From Flavobacterium sp. NRK F7 (GTDB lineage: Bacteria; Bacteroidota; Bacteroidia; Flavobacteriales; Flavobacteriaceae), in contig NZ_JAMXLB010000001.1 in NCBI RefSeq assembly GCF_024054195.1, positions 646,493-710,492 on the forward strand: 64,000 nt of DNA, given 5' to 3'. A model generated the notes under the pieces. It worked only from the letters and a program-made list of their open reading frames with translations, had not been told where the DNA came from and made no database searches. Positions 25,350-34,019 of this stretch are shown here, piece by piece. Numbering within the stretch: position 1 is the first letter of the stretch; every line of letters starts with the position of its first letter. The position numbers were made by a program, and so were the translations under genes.

Positions 25350-25420
25350 GGCGTCGTGGCCGAGCGGCTAGGCACCGGTCTGCAAAACCGTCTACCCCGG
25401 TTCGAATCCGGGCGATGCCT
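25350..25420 (+). tRNA. tRNA-Cys (anticodon GCA)
   Basis: 71 nt. The acceptor stem GGCGTCG pairs with CGATGCC (one G-U), with U73 as discriminator, characteristic of tRNA-Cys. The anticodon loop CTGCAAA holds GCA at 25382-25384. The T-loop TTCGAAT is closed by the CCCGG/CCGGG stem. CCA is not encoded. A hairpin terminator follows at 25426-25455. Confidence 0.97.
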
Positions 25421-25600
25421 CTGAAAGAGTTACTAGAAATAGTAGCTCTTTTTTTATGTATAATTTTTAGAAAAAATTAAGTAAAGTCATCGGGCGATGC
25501 CTTTATTTTAAATAGAGTTACTAGAAATAGTAGCTTTTTTTTATGTGCAATTTTTAGAAAAAATTGAGTAAAGACATCGGGCGATGCCACTATTTTAAAA
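25409..25600 (+). repeat. Tandem repeat of the tRNA-Cys 3' end plus its terminator
   Basis: The last 12 bases of the tRNA gene (CGGGCGATGCCT, 25409-25420) recur at 25491-25502 and, without the last base, at 25578-25588. Between them the hairpin, T run and spacer are also repeated, giving two units of 82 and 87 bp with high similarity and a truncated third. The later units carry only the 3' end, not a whole tRNA. They look like remnants of a tandem tRNA array or of integration at the tRNA 3' end. Confidence 0.88.
25426..25455 (+). terminator. Intrinsic terminator of tRNA-Cys
   Basis: AGAGTTACTA (25426-25435) pairs with TAGTAGCTCT (25440-25449) with one wobble, around a GAAA tetraloop, followed by a T run. 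A near-copy lies at 25514-25542 in the repeated unit. Confidence 0.85.
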
Positions 25601-25661
25601 GTTGTTACAATAAATAAAAAAATTATTAGGATTAAATTTCAGAATAGTTACTACTATAGAA

Positions 25662-25692
25662 AAAAATCTTTAAGATGATCTTAAAGATTTTT
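25662..25692 (-). terminator. Intrinsic terminator of the rnr-GIN-LysE operon
   Basis: A near-continuous palindrome: 25662-25676 pairs with 25678-25692 around one central base. In the minus direction it ends in a T run, 4 nt after the stop of the LysE-type gene. Confidence 0.8.
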
Positions 25693-25695
25693 ATA

Positions 25696-26376
25696 TTATT
25701 TAAACATATCAAAATGTTGTTGGAATTTCTGCTTTTCGTTTGGAAATAAACCTTGTAAAACAAAAAACAATCCGAAAATGAGAATTACTATACTAATAAC
25801 GCGTTTAATCTTATAAATATTTAAGGGCGTTAATTTATTTTTTAATTGCTTTGCTAATAGGATTTTAGCAATATCAAACAATAAATAAAAGAATAAAATA
25901 GCTCCAAAGAAAATGGTGATACGTTGGGTTTCCATATGCATTTTTGGTCCGTGTGTAATGATAATCATCAACCAAAAGCCTAAAACCCCTATGTTTATAA
26001 AGTTAACTAAAAAACCTTTAAAGAATAAACCAAAATAATTGTTCTTTTGAATATTATCTTCATCTTCAGGAATATCTTGTTTTTTCTTGTATGTTTTCTT
26101 TAATTGAATAAAAGAAATTAAACCATAACCTAACATAATTAAACCTCCAACAATAAACAATGTGGGATTATCTTTTAATTGTTCTAGTAATTGGTTCGTA
26201 CTTAAATAGGCAATTAAAATAAATAAAATATCTCCAAAAACGATGCCTAAATCTAACGTTAAAGCAGCTCTAAAACCTTTAGTTATACTTGTTTCTAATA
26301 AAACAAAAAAACCAGGTCCTATTGAAAAAGCCAAAAGCAATCCCCAAGGAATTGCTGCTAAAATATCTTGCCACAT
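25696..26376 (-). CDS. LysE/RhtB-type export protein
   Basis: 226 residues with six membrane helices. The N-terminal motif WGLLLAFSIGPGFFVLLETSITKGFRAA is the LysE-family signature (GPG in helix 1), and LDLGIVFGDILFILIAYL follows. The charged loop around residues 95-112 (KKKQDIPEDEDNI) precedes the second triple-helix half. Family members export amino acids or related small molecules; the substrate cannot be told. It lies 43 bp downstream of the head-GIN gene and probably shares its transcript. Confidence 0.82.
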   Translation of the reverse strand: MWQDILAAIPWGLLLAFSIGPGFFVLLETSITKGFRAALTLDLGIVFGDILFILIAYLSTNQLLEQLKDNPTLFIVGGLIMLGYGLISFIQLKKTYKKKQDIPEDEDNIQKNNYFGLFFKGFLVNFINIGVLGFWLMIIITHGPKMHMETQRITIFFGAILFFYLLFDIAKILLAKQLKNKLTPLNIYKIKRVISIVILIFGLFFVLQGLFPNEKQKFQQHFDMFK

Positions 26377-26419
26377 AGTGTAAAAAACGTGTTAAAAACA
26401 CGAAGTTACATAAAAAAAA

Positions 26420-27085
26420 CTATTTCGCTTGTTCTATGGTTCCACCAGCTATGGTTTTTTGATTGATTTGCTTTGGTTTTCCATGAATTAAAATTGTGCC
26501 TCCTGCTCTAATTTTAGCATCTACTAAATCAGTTGCATATACATCTGCTTGTCCACCGGCATTACCAGTTATAGTGGTTTGTTTTGTAATTAATTCTTTA
26601 GCTTCATACTGAGCTCCAGAATTAACTAAAATATCAGCATAATCAGCATTACCTGATAATTTTAAAATACTTCCTTGTGAAGCTCTTGCTTTTAATTTTT
26701 CTATTTCAAAATGTACTTTAATTTCTGAACCTTCTTTAGCAATTAACTCAAAAAGTACACCATCAAACGTATCATTTGAAGAAACTCTAGAGCCTTCATT
26801 CGCTTCTATAGCATCAATTGAAGTATAATAAACTGTAGCAGAAATATTGTCTCCTTGTAATAATTTACCAAAGCTCATTCTAATTTTTAATTCACCATTT
26901 TTATTTACTATTTCTACATCTTCCTTCTTATCACCTTTTAAAACTACCTTATTTTCGGTACTTTTAATTAAATACACATCAATTTTATCAAAAGCCGTTA
27001 CTTTTGAAAAAGCACCTACTTGTTTTTCAGTTTGAGAAAAGCCTAAAGCAGTTATAAATAATAAACTATAGATTAATTTTTTCAT
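26420..27085 (-). CDS. Head-GIN domain (DUF2807) exported protein
   Basis: 221 residues with a signal peptide (MKKLIYSLLFITALGFSQ). VGAFSKVTAFDKIDVYLIKS opens the head-GIN domain, a beta-helical fold with repeated short strands ending in AGGTILIHGKPKQINQKTIAGGTI. Such proteins are common and abundant in Bacteroidota; they are thought to be periplasmic or surface proteins, function undefined. It follows rnr by 29 bp. A second head-GIN protein, a lipoprotein, lies at 47111-47878. Confidence 0.8.
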   Translation of the reverse strand: MKKLIYSLLFITALGFSQTEKQVGAFSKVTAFDKIDVYLIKSTENKVVLKGDKKEDVEIVNKNGELKIRMSFGKLLQGDNISATVYYTSIDAIEANEGSRVSSNDTFDGVLFELIAKEGSEIKVHFEIEKLKARASQGSILKLSGNADYADILVNSGAQYEAKELITKQTTITGNAGGQADVYATDLVDAKIRAGGTILIHGKPKQINQKTIAGGTIEQAK

Positions 27086-27114
27086 GATTTTTTATTTTAA
27101 ATTTTAATTCTTTG

Positions 27115-29292
27115 CTATTCGTTTTTTCTTAAATACCAGAAATCCAATTGCTTTTTAACTAAATCTGCATTCTTTACTTTTACAAATACTTCATCACCCA
27201 ATTGTAAAATATTTTTTGAAACTTCTCCCACTAAAGCATATTGCTTTTCATCAAAGGTATAATAATCGTCTTTTAGTTCACGAATGCGACACATTCCTTC
27301 ACATTTATTTTCTATAATTTCAACATAAATTCCCCATTCAGTAACTCCAGAAATAACCCCTAAAAACTCCTCATCTTTATGATCTTGCATGTATTTTACT
27401 TGCATGTATTTGATAGAATCTCTTTCCGCTTGAGCTGCCAAATTTTCCATGTCTGAAGAATGTCGACATTTCTCTTCGTATTCTTCCTCATTTACACTTT
27501 TACCTCCGTCTAAATAATGTTGTAACAAACGATGTGCCATAACATCTGGATAACGACGAATTGGCGATGTAAAATGACTGTAATAATCAAATGCTAAACC
27601 ATAATGGCCAATATTTTCAGTAGAATAAACGGCTTTACTCATGGTACGAATCGCTAAAGTATCTACTAAATTTTGCTCTTTTTTTCCTTGTACCTCTTCT
27701 AATAAAGTATTCAAAGAATTAGAAATAGATTCTTTGGATTTGAAATTAATGGAATATCCAAACTTTTTAATTACAGTTTGTAAATTCATTAATTTATCTT
27801 CATTTGGTTCGTCATGAATTCGATATACAAATGTTTTTTTCTGTTTTCCAATGAATTCTGCTACTTTTCGGTTGGCTAGTAACATAAATTCTTCAATCAA
27901 ATGATTAGCATCTTTGGAAACTTTGAAATAGACTCCTGTTGGTTCAGCTTCTTGATTCAAATGAAATTTAACTTCTACTTTATCAAATGAAATAGCCCCA
28001 TGAGCCATTCTTTTTCTTCTTAAAATTTTAGCTAACTCATCTAATTTTAAAGTAGCTTCAACTATAGGTTGCGGTACTTTATATTCAGTTCCTGTTAAGG
28101 ATATTGCTGCAGGAATAATGTCTGATTGAGTCTCTATAATAGTTTGCGCTTCTTCATAAGCAAAACGTTGGTCACTATAAATTACAGTTCGTCCAAACCA
28201 AGAATCTACAACTTCTGCTTTTGGATTCAATTGGAATACAGCTGAAAAGGTATATTTTTCTTCATGTGGTCGAAGCGAACAAGCAAAATTAGACAATACT
28301 TCAGGAAGCATTGGCACTACTCTATCCACTAAATAAACTGACGTAGCTCTTTGATAGGCTTCTTTGTCTAAAATAGTATCTTCCTTAAGGTAATGAGAAA
28401 CATCGGCAATATGTACACCAATTTCATAATTACCATTTTCTAAAATTTCAAAAGATAAAGCATCATCAAAATCTTTAGCATCTTTTGGATCAATAGTAAA
28501 AGTGAGTACATTTCTCATATCTCTTCTTTTCGCTATTTCTTCCTCTGTAATAGAAGTATCAATTTTGTTAGCATAGGTTTCTACTTCTATTGGAAAATCA
28601 TAAGGTAATCCATATTCTGCAAGTATAGCATGAATTTCAGTATTGTGTTCACCTGGTTTTCCTAAAACATTGATAACAGAACCAAATGGAGAATCTGCTT
28701 TTTTAGGCCAATCTTCCATAGAAACTAACACCACATCTCCATGTTGTGCTCCATTAATTTTATTTTTTGGTATAAAAATATCGGTATACATTTTTGCATT
28801 AGTCGTAGTAACAAAAGCAAAGTTTTTTTGGATATCAATTACACCAACGAATTCTGTTTTTGCTCTTTCTAATATTTCTAAAACTTCTGCTTCAGGTCTT
28901 CTTGAACTTCTACGATTATAAATATAAGCACGTACTTTATCTCCATCTAAAGCATGATTCAAATTGATGAAAGGAATAAAAACATCATCTTCTAATTCAT
29001 CACAGATAAAATAACCTGTTTTTCTAGAGGTCATGTCTATACTACCTTCATAATATTCCGATTTAGAAATAATTTGATACTTACCTCTATCAGTTTCATG
29101 AATCTTGTCCTGTGACTTTAGAATTTTTAAATCACGTATAATTTCATTTCTGCTTTTCGTATCATTTAATTCTAAAGCAGCAGCAATTTGTTTATAATTA
29201 AATGATTTTGAAGGTTCTTTGGATAATATTTTAAATATTGATGCGGTAAAATCCTTTTGCTTTTTACCTAATTTTTTTGGTTTCTTACTCAT
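27115..29292 (-). CDS. rnr: Ribonuclease R
   Basis: 725 residues. The N-terminal basic and winged-helix region (KSFNYKQIAAALELND) is followed by cold-shock-like domains. The RNB catalytic domain contains TIDPKDAKDFDDALSFE (the conserved Asp cluster binding Mg) and HIADVSHYL. The region around 560-590 (HYGLAFDYYSHFTSPIRRYPDV) is the family signature. A C-terminal S1 domain (FLGVISGVTEWGIYVEI) ends the protein. It degrades structured RNA 3' to 5'. It heads an operon with the head-GIN and LysE-type genes. Confidence 0.95.
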   Translation of the reverse strand: MSKKPKKLGKKQKDFTASIFKILSKEPSKSFNYKQIAAALELNDTKSRNEIIRDLKILKSQDKIHETDRGKYQIISKSEYYEGSIDMTSRKTGYFICDELEDDVFIPFINLNHALDGDKVRAYIYNRRSSRRPEAEVLEILERAKTEFVGVIDIQKNFAFVTTTNAKMYTDIFIPKNKINGAQHGDVVLVSMEDWPKKADSPFGSVINVLGKPGEHNTEIHAILAEYGLPYDFPIEVETYANKIDTSITEEEIAKRRDMRNVLTFTIDPKDAKDFDDALSFEILENGNYEIGVHIADVSHYLKEDTILDKEAYQRATSVYLVDRVVPMLPEVLSNFACSLRPHEEKYTFSAVFQLNPKAEVVDSWFGRTVIYSDQRFAYEEAQTIIETQSDIIPAAISLTGTEYKVPQPIVEATLKLDELAKILRRKRMAHGAISFDKVEVKFHLNQEAEPTGVYFKVSKDANHLIEEFMLLANRKVAEFIGKQKKTFVYRIHDEPNEDKLMNLQTVIKKFGYSINFKSKESISNSLNTLLEEVQGKKEQNLVDTLAIRTMSKAVYSTENIGHYGLAFDYYSHFTSPIRRYPDVMAHRLLQHYLDGGKSVNEEEYEEKCRHSSDMENLAAQAERDSIKYMQVKYMQDHKDEEFLGVISGVTEWGIYVEIIENKCEGMCRIRELKDDYYTFDEKQYALVGEVSKNILQLGDEVFVKVKNADLVKKQLDFWYLRKNE

Positions 29293-29300
29293 TTTATTTT

Positions 29301-29408
29301 TTATATGAGCCTACTATTTTTTACGGAAACACATGCATCTAACTTTTACACTTTCCGAATTCTTATAAAATGTAAATAGGCTCTATTTTTAATTAATGGT
29401 GAAAGTTA
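29301..29408 (-). promoter_or_regulatory. Possible structured leader and promoter of rnr
   Basis: TAACTTTC on the minus strand (29408-29401) is a one-mismatch -7 box. It would give a leader of about 100 nt. Within it, GAGCCTA (29307-29313) and TAGGCTC (29377-29383) are complementary and could close a long-range stem of 7 bp. Both the promoter and the structure are weak calls. Confidence 0.25.
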
Positions 29409-29492
29409 CGAAATAGTTACTAGTTGCAAGTTATATGATTTAAGTTTTAATATAAATCTAACATTATTTATCTTTATAGAAAGATTAAGCAC

Positions 29493-29732
29493 ATGAAAGA
29501 TTTTGTAACAATTGCTATTTTTAATTTTCCTCATGAAACGTATATTCTAAGAAATCTTTTAGATCAAGAAAATATAGCTCATTTTTTTGAAAATGAAACT
29601 TTGGTGGCTATAGATCCTTTTGCTTCAATTGCCTACGGAGGCATCAAATTAAAAGTACATCCTAAAAATATTGAAAGAGCTAAAGAAATTTTAGATAGGT
29701 TTAATAATGACAATCATTTAAAAATTGTTTAG
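29493..29732 (+). CDS. Small DUF2007-family protein
   Basis: 79 residues. The sequence FNFPHETYILRNLLDQENIAHFF and IAYGGIKLKVHPKNIERAKEIL matches the DUF2007 (putative signal-transducing) family, a ferredoxin-like fold of about 70-80 residues with unknown function. TATCTTTA at 29469-29476 is a one-mismatch -7 box 16 nt before the ATG. No neighbour is close enough on the plus strand to form an operon. Confidence 0.75.
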   Translation: MKDFVTIAIFNFPHETYILRNLLDQENIAHFFENETLVAIDPFASIAYGGIKLKVHPKNIERAKEILDRFNNDNHLKIV

Positions 29733-30363
29733 TTACTAAAATGAGAGTTTTCAACAGTAATTAAAAACAACAAAAAAACTTTTTTAAAATTTTAAAATTT
29801 ATGATGGTTATGATAGCGTGTTAATATGTAGTATAAGTTTTTTAAAATCTGATGATTTTATAAGTTTTCCTTACTTATACAATTCTATTAACATTACTTT
29901 TTTTAGTTAAAGTCTTGATTTTTAATTTTAAAAACAATTTTATTTTTTGGTTATTAACAATTGTTAATTTATATTTTTCACCTTCTTTTGTAAATAACTT
30001 TAGTTTTAAAAAATGTTAATAACTACAGTTTATAAACTCATAACTTTAGAATAAAAAATAAAAACTATTTATCGTTTTTTCATTCCTCTTTTTGATTATA
30101 AAAAAACTCCTTTCCTTTTTAAAAAACTTCTCTTTTTTTGTTTTTACTTATTAACAATTAATGTTAATTTAAAGTTACCTGATTATCAATGCATTGTAAA
30201 ATACTATTAACAGCGTTGTGAATTAACTTTAAATTAATTTTTAAATAACTGATTCCTAAATAATTAAAAAAGGAATCATTTAAAAGTAATAATAATTGGT
30301 TTCTCTTTTTTTACTCCATAGTTTATTACTTATTTTTGTAACTAATAAACAACACAACGTATT
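29733..30363. other. 631-bp AT-rich intergenic region, possible origin-like features
   Basis: No gene or known RNA was recognised. It is very AT-rich with long T and A runs, especially at 29930-30160. The 9-mer TTATTAACA occurs at 29951-29959 and 30148-30156 and as its complement at 30014-30022; TGTAAATAA at 29989-29997 is another two-mismatch relative of the DnaA box TTATCCACA. A palindrome ATTAACAATTGTTAAT lies at 29953-29968. The rpiB promoter is at its right end. The prevailing gene direction changes here, from minus to plus. Confidence 0.4.
30331..30338 (+). promoter_or_regulatory. -7 box of the rpiB operon
   Basis: TATTTTTG, an exact TAnnTTTG match 25 nt before the rpiB ATG. No clear -33 TTTG. 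Confidence 0.5.
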
Positions 30364-30795
30364 ATGATAATTTCAATCGGTAATGACCATGCAGGTCCAA
30401 ATTACAAAAAAGCCATTGTTCAGTTTTTAGAAAAACAAGGACACCAAATAATTAACCATGGGACAGATACTTTTGAAAGTGTAGACTATCCTGACTTTGG
30501 TCATCCTGTTGCTGAGGATGTAGCGAATAAAAAGGCTGATTTTGGAATTGTGATTTGTGGTTCTGGAAACGGAATTGCGATGACGGTAAACAAACATCAA
30601 GATATACGCGCTGCACTATGTTGGACAAAAGAAATTGCAGAATTAGCCCGTTTGCACAATGATGCTAATATAATAAGTATTCCTGCCCGATTTACAGCTA
30701 TTGAACAAGCGGTACAAATGGTAGAAACCTTTTTAAATACAACTTTTGAAGGTGGAAGACACGCGACTAGAGTGAACAAGATTGCTTGTCAATAA
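30364..30795 (+). CDS. rpiB: Ribose-5-phosphate isomerase B
   Basis: 143 residues, normal length. Motifs: GNDHAGPNYK (DHAG), DYPDFGHPVAEDV, the active-site loop VICGSGNGIAM with the catalytic Cys, and HNDANIISIPAR. It interconverts ribose 5-phosphate and ribulose 5-phosphate in the pentose phosphate pathway. It leads a plus-strand operon whose next gene starts on its stop codon (TAATG). Confidence 0.94.
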   Translation: MIISIGNDHAGPNYKKAIVQFLEKQGHQIINHGTDTFESVDYPDFGHPVAEDVANKKADFGIVICGSGNGIAMTVNKHQDIRAALCWTKEIAELARLHNDANIISIPARFTAIEQAVQMVETFLNTTFEGGRHATRVNKIACQ

Positions 30796-31133
30796 TGAGT
30801 TTAGTAGATTTATCGGATAAACAATTAGTAGCATTAGTTAAAAATTGTAAATTAGATAAAGAACTGAAATCTAAAATTAGTAATGAAATAAATAGAAGAG
30901 GTTTAGAAATAATTATACCTATTGAAAAAGAAATAAGCGTATCTGAAAAGGTAAAAATTATTTTAACTTGTTCTTTTCTTTATAAGTATCATTTAAAAAA
31001 AACTTCCGAATTGATTATTAAGGGAAATAAAAAAACCTATAAGCAATATTGGAAATATTTTAACTTGGGTTTATTTATTCATATTATTATTTTTCTAGTT
31101 ATTGTTAAATACATAATTAAACCATTTTTTTAA
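30795..31133 (+). CDS. Small membrane protein of unknown function
   Basis: 112 residues from the ATG at 30795, overlapping the rpiB stop by one base (TAATG). A longer frame starts with TTG inside rpiB. The N-terminal half is soluble (SLVDLSDKQLVALVKNCKLDKELKSKISNEINRRG reads as helices), and one membrane helix lies near the C-terminus (LGLFIHIIIFLVIVKYII). Conserved neighbours suggest co-expression with rpiB and the CDF transporter. No domain is recognised. Confidence 0.6.
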   Translation: MSLVDLSDKQLVALVKNCKLDKELKSKISNEINRRGLEIIIPIEKEISVSEKVKIILTCSFLYKYHLKKTSELIIKGNKKTYKQYWKYFNLGLFIHIIIFLVIVKYIIKPFF

Positions 31134-31136
31134 AAT

Positions 31137-32039
31137 ATGTCTCATAGCCACAGTCATAAACATCAAGTAGAAGGCAAAAACTTATTGTTTTCCATTGTAT
31201 TGAATGTGATTATTACACTAGCACAAATTATTGGTGGAATTCTATCTGGAAGCTTAGCTTTAATTTCCGATGCTTTGCATAATTTTTCGGATGTTTTATC
31301 CTTAATTTTTAGTTTAGTGGCTCATAAATTATCAAAAAGAAAAGCCTCTTTTAATCAAACATTTGGATTTAAAAGGGCTGAAATATTAGCTGCTTTTGTA
31401 AATGCTGCTACTTTAATCATTGTAGCTTTTATACTTATTTATGGGGCTATTCAACGTTTAATAACTCCTATTGAAATAGAATCCAACTTAGTGATTTGGT
31501 TAGCTTTACTAGGTATTATTGTAAATGGTTTTTCCGTTTTATTATTAAAAAAAGATGCAAATCATAATATGAATATGAAATCGGCCTATTTGCATTTGTT
31601 AACTGATATGTTGGCTTCTGTTGCGGTTCTAATAGGCGGTTTATTAATGTTGTTTTACAAAATATATTGGATTGATAGTATCATGACTTTAGGAATTGCT
31701 ATCTATCTAATTGTTGTTGGATTTGATTTATTAAAAAAAGCAACTAAAATTTTAATGCTTTTTACTCCAGACCATATTCATATCAAAGAAATCGTTAGAG
31801 AAGTTCATAAGATTAAAGGAGTACATAAATTACATCATATTCATGTTTGGCATTTGAATGAAGAAGAATTGCATTTAGAAGCGCATTTAGATTGTACAGA
31901 AGACATAAAAATGAGTGATTTTAATGAATTGTTACATCAAATTGAAAAAGTACTTTTAGAAAAATTTGAAATCAATCACATTAATATTCAACCTGAATTT
32001 AAGAAAGAAGATCCTAAAGATTACATTGTACAAGATTAA
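31137..32039 (+). CDS. CDF-family divalent cation (zinc) efflux transporter
   Basis: 300 residues. A His-rich N-terminus (MSHSHSHKHQ) precedes six membrane helices. The metal site signatures ISDALHNFSDVLS (HxxxD type in helix II) and HLLTDMLASVAVLIGG (helix V) are present. A cytoplasmic C-terminal domain (VHKIKGVHKLHHIHVWHLNEEE) is His-rich. This is the CzcD/ZitB type, exchanging Zn or related ions for protons. It is 3 nt after the small membrane gene. Confidence 0.92.
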   Translation: MSHSHSHKHQVEGKNLLFSIVLNVIITLAQIIGGILSGSLALISDALHNFSDVLSLIFSLVAHKLSKRKASFNQTFGFKRAEILAAFVNAATLIIVAFILIYGAIQRLITPIEIESNLVIWLALLGIIVNGFSVLLLKKDANHNMNMKSAYLHLLTDMLASVAVLIGGLLMLFYKIYWIDSIMTLGIAIYLIVVGFDLLKKATKILMLFTPDHIHIKEIVREVHKIKGVHKLHHIHVWHLNEEELHLEAHLDCTEDIKMSDFNELLHQIEKVLLEKFEINHINIQPEFKKEDPKDYIVQD

Positions 32040-32054
32040 AAAAATTACTTGAAA

Positions 32055-33107
32055 ATGAGTAACGAAAAACAACAGTTAAAAAAAGAGTCTTTTCCTATAA
32101 ATAAGCCCCTTCGGGATTATTTAGACACCTATAAAAGACTAACTAAAACCAATGTTTTTTATGAAGATTTATTGCGTTTTCAAGGCGCTATTTCTGTATT
32201 TGATAAAGAGGGAAAAGATACTTTGTGGGTTCGTGTTTACTATAATGAATATGAACGAGCAGAAATTGATAAAAACCTAAAAAAGATTTATACCTTACTA
32301 CATTCTGATGGAAATGAAAGTAGCTTTGCTTTTTTAAATGTGGACCAAATTGATTTTTGTACGTTTGGAAATTCCAAGCCCTTTCGAATTAAAGTCAGAA
32401 ACATCTTAAATGATAATTACACGCATTTTTATATAAAAAAAGCAGATGCATCTCGTATTTACGGATTAGAATTAGAACATATTTTATCGCCGAATCGAAT
32501 CAACTATTTGGTATTTAAAGATACTTTAATAGAAGAACACATTGTAGGTATTCCAGGTGATGTTTTTATAGAAAAAAACTTAAAAGAGTGTACCGAACAC
32601 GAAAAAGCGCAAATAGCCAAACAATTTGTAAAGTTTAATGAAAGATGTATGATTGGTTTATTAGGCGATATGCGTTCGTACAATTTTGTTATTATACCTA
32701 TTTATGATTTTGATCAATTGGTATTTAAAATTAGAGCTATCGATTTTGATCAACAAAGTTATGAAGGGAGCTTTAAATTGTATAAACCACATCTTTTTAA
32801 AGAGAATTTTCAATACAATCAATTGGTTCAAAATAAATTGAGTCAAAGTTCAATTGAACAGTATCAAAATGAAGAACGATCGGTTCTTGTAAAACGCTTG
32901 AGAGATTCGAAAGTACGTATTCATGATTTATTGGTTGCCATGAAGTCTACCCCATTAGCACCTAAAGAACATATTGAACAACTAGGTAAAGAAATTTATG
33001 ATTTTACTTTAGATCTTAATTTTAAAAAGGCAACCTCTATGGGCGAAATTGTGGAAGCAGCTCTAAATTTCATGAAGCGTAATTTTAGGTTTGAAGGAGA
33101 TGATTAA
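32055..33107 (+). CDS. Conserved protein of unknown function with kinase-like motifs
   Basis: 350 residues from the ATG at 32055; a TTG two codons upstream is less likely. No domain is recognised with confidence. Residues 201-211 (GLLGDMRSYNF) match the catalytic-loop form D-x4-N, and 19 residues after that Asn comes AIDFDQ (229-233), similar to the metal-binding DFD/DFG of protein-kinase-like folds such as HipA. A matching N-terminal glycine loop is not obvious. The protein is soluble and without a signal peptide. It lies in the rpiB-nnrD operon, 15 bp after the CDF gene and 12 bp before nnrD. Function is unknown; the kinase-like idea is inference. Confidence 0.45.
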   Translation: MSNEKQQLKKESFPINKPLRDYLDTYKRLTKTNVFYEDLLRFQGAISVFDKEGKDTLWVRVYYNEYERAEIDKNLKKIYTLLHSDGNESSFAFLNVDQIDFCTFGNSKPFRIKVRNILNDNYTHFYIKKADASRIYGLELEHILSPNRINYLVFKDTLIEEHIVGIPGDVFIEKNLKECTEHEKAQIAKQFVKFNERCMIGLLGDMRSYNFVIIPIYDFDQLVFKIRAIDFDQQSYEGSFKLYKPHLFKENFQYNQLVQNKLSQSSIEQYQNEERSVLVKRLRDSKVRIHDLLVAMKSTPLAPKEHIEQLGKEIYDFTLDLNFKKATSMGEIVEAALNFMKRNFRFEGDD

Positions 33108-33119
33108 TAGTAAAGTAAA

Positions 33120-33941
33120 ATGACGATTATTGATAACAAACTAGTACAAACTTTTTACAAAAAAAGAAAGCCAAACACCCATAAAGGAGATTTTGGTCAC
33201 GCTTTTTTAATCGTAGGAAGTCCGAATAAAATGGGAGCAGCATTAATTGCTTCTAAAGCTTGTTTACGATCGGGTGTTGGACTATTAACGACAAATGTTC
33301 CAAAAGAAGAAAAAACAAGTGTTACGAATTTCATTCCTGAAGCAATGCTTTATTTTAGAGAAAATAGTATCGATTTTACTCCTTTCAATGCAGTGGCAAT
33401 CGGACCTGGATTGGAACAAAACGAAGCTTCACAAAAAATAGTGTACACTTCCCTTCTAAAAGTAAAAGAAAACCTAGTTTTAGATGCAGATGCTTTAAAT
33501 ATTTTAGCCCAAAATCCAGATTGGTTTAGCCAATTACCTAAACAAACCATTTTAACACCCCATCCGAAAGAGTTTGATCGATTATTTGGTACTCATAATT
33601 CTGAAGATGTAAGAAGAGCGACGGCTCTTAAAAAAGCGACAGAATGGAATTGCATTATTGTTTTAAAAGGCCATCAAACTTTTATTACTAATGGAATTGA
33701 TTCCTACGAAAATAGCACTGGAAATTCAGGTTTAGCAAAAGGAGGTTCGGGTGATGCTTTAACAGGAATAATTACCGCTTTTTTAGCACAACACTACCCT
33801 CCTATTCAAGCCGCTGTTTTAAGTGTTTATCTTCATGGTTTAGCCGCAGATATCACTTTATCTGAACAAAGTGAAGAAAGCATGCTAATTACAGATGTTA
33901 TTGAGAATTTAGGTATGGCATTTAAAAAAATAACAGCATAA
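33120..33941 (+). CDS. nnrD: ADP/ATP-dependent NAD(P)H-hydrate dehydratase, C-terminal-domain type
   Basis: 273 residues. KGDFGHAFLIVGSPNKMGAALIASKACLRSGVGLLTT, AIGPGLEQNE, LVLDADALNIL, LTPHPKEFDRL and GGSGDALTG are the ribokinase-like dehydratase motifs. It repairs hydrated NADH and NADPH. Only the dehydratase domain is present; the epimerase (NnrE) domain that is often fused at the N-terminus is missing and may be elsewhere. It is the last gene of the rpiB operon. Confidence 0.9.
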   Translation: MTIIDNKLVQTFYKKRKPNTHKGDFGHAFLIVGSPNKMGAALIASKACLRSGVGLLTTNVPKEEKTSVTNFIPEAMLYFRENSIDFTPFNAVAIGPGLEQNEASQKIVYTSLLKVKENLVLDADALNILAQNPDWFSQLPKQTILTPHPKEFDRLFGTHNSEDVRRATALKKATEWNCIIVLKGHQTFITNGIDSYENSTGNSGLAKGGSGDALTGIITAFLAQHYPPIQAAVLSVYLHGLAADITLSEQSEESMLITDVIENLGMAFKKITA

Positions 33942-34019
33942 ATGTACTTTATTTTCGTTAGTTTATTTAATACGAATAAAGTTATTTGTATAAATTGCAC
34001 CCAGAAATTTTAGATTAAA

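Noticed and set aside
25491..25588. Additional tRNA genes after tRNA-Cys
   Set aside because: Only the last 11-12 bases of the tRNA recur; D-arm, anticodon arm and T-arm are missing.
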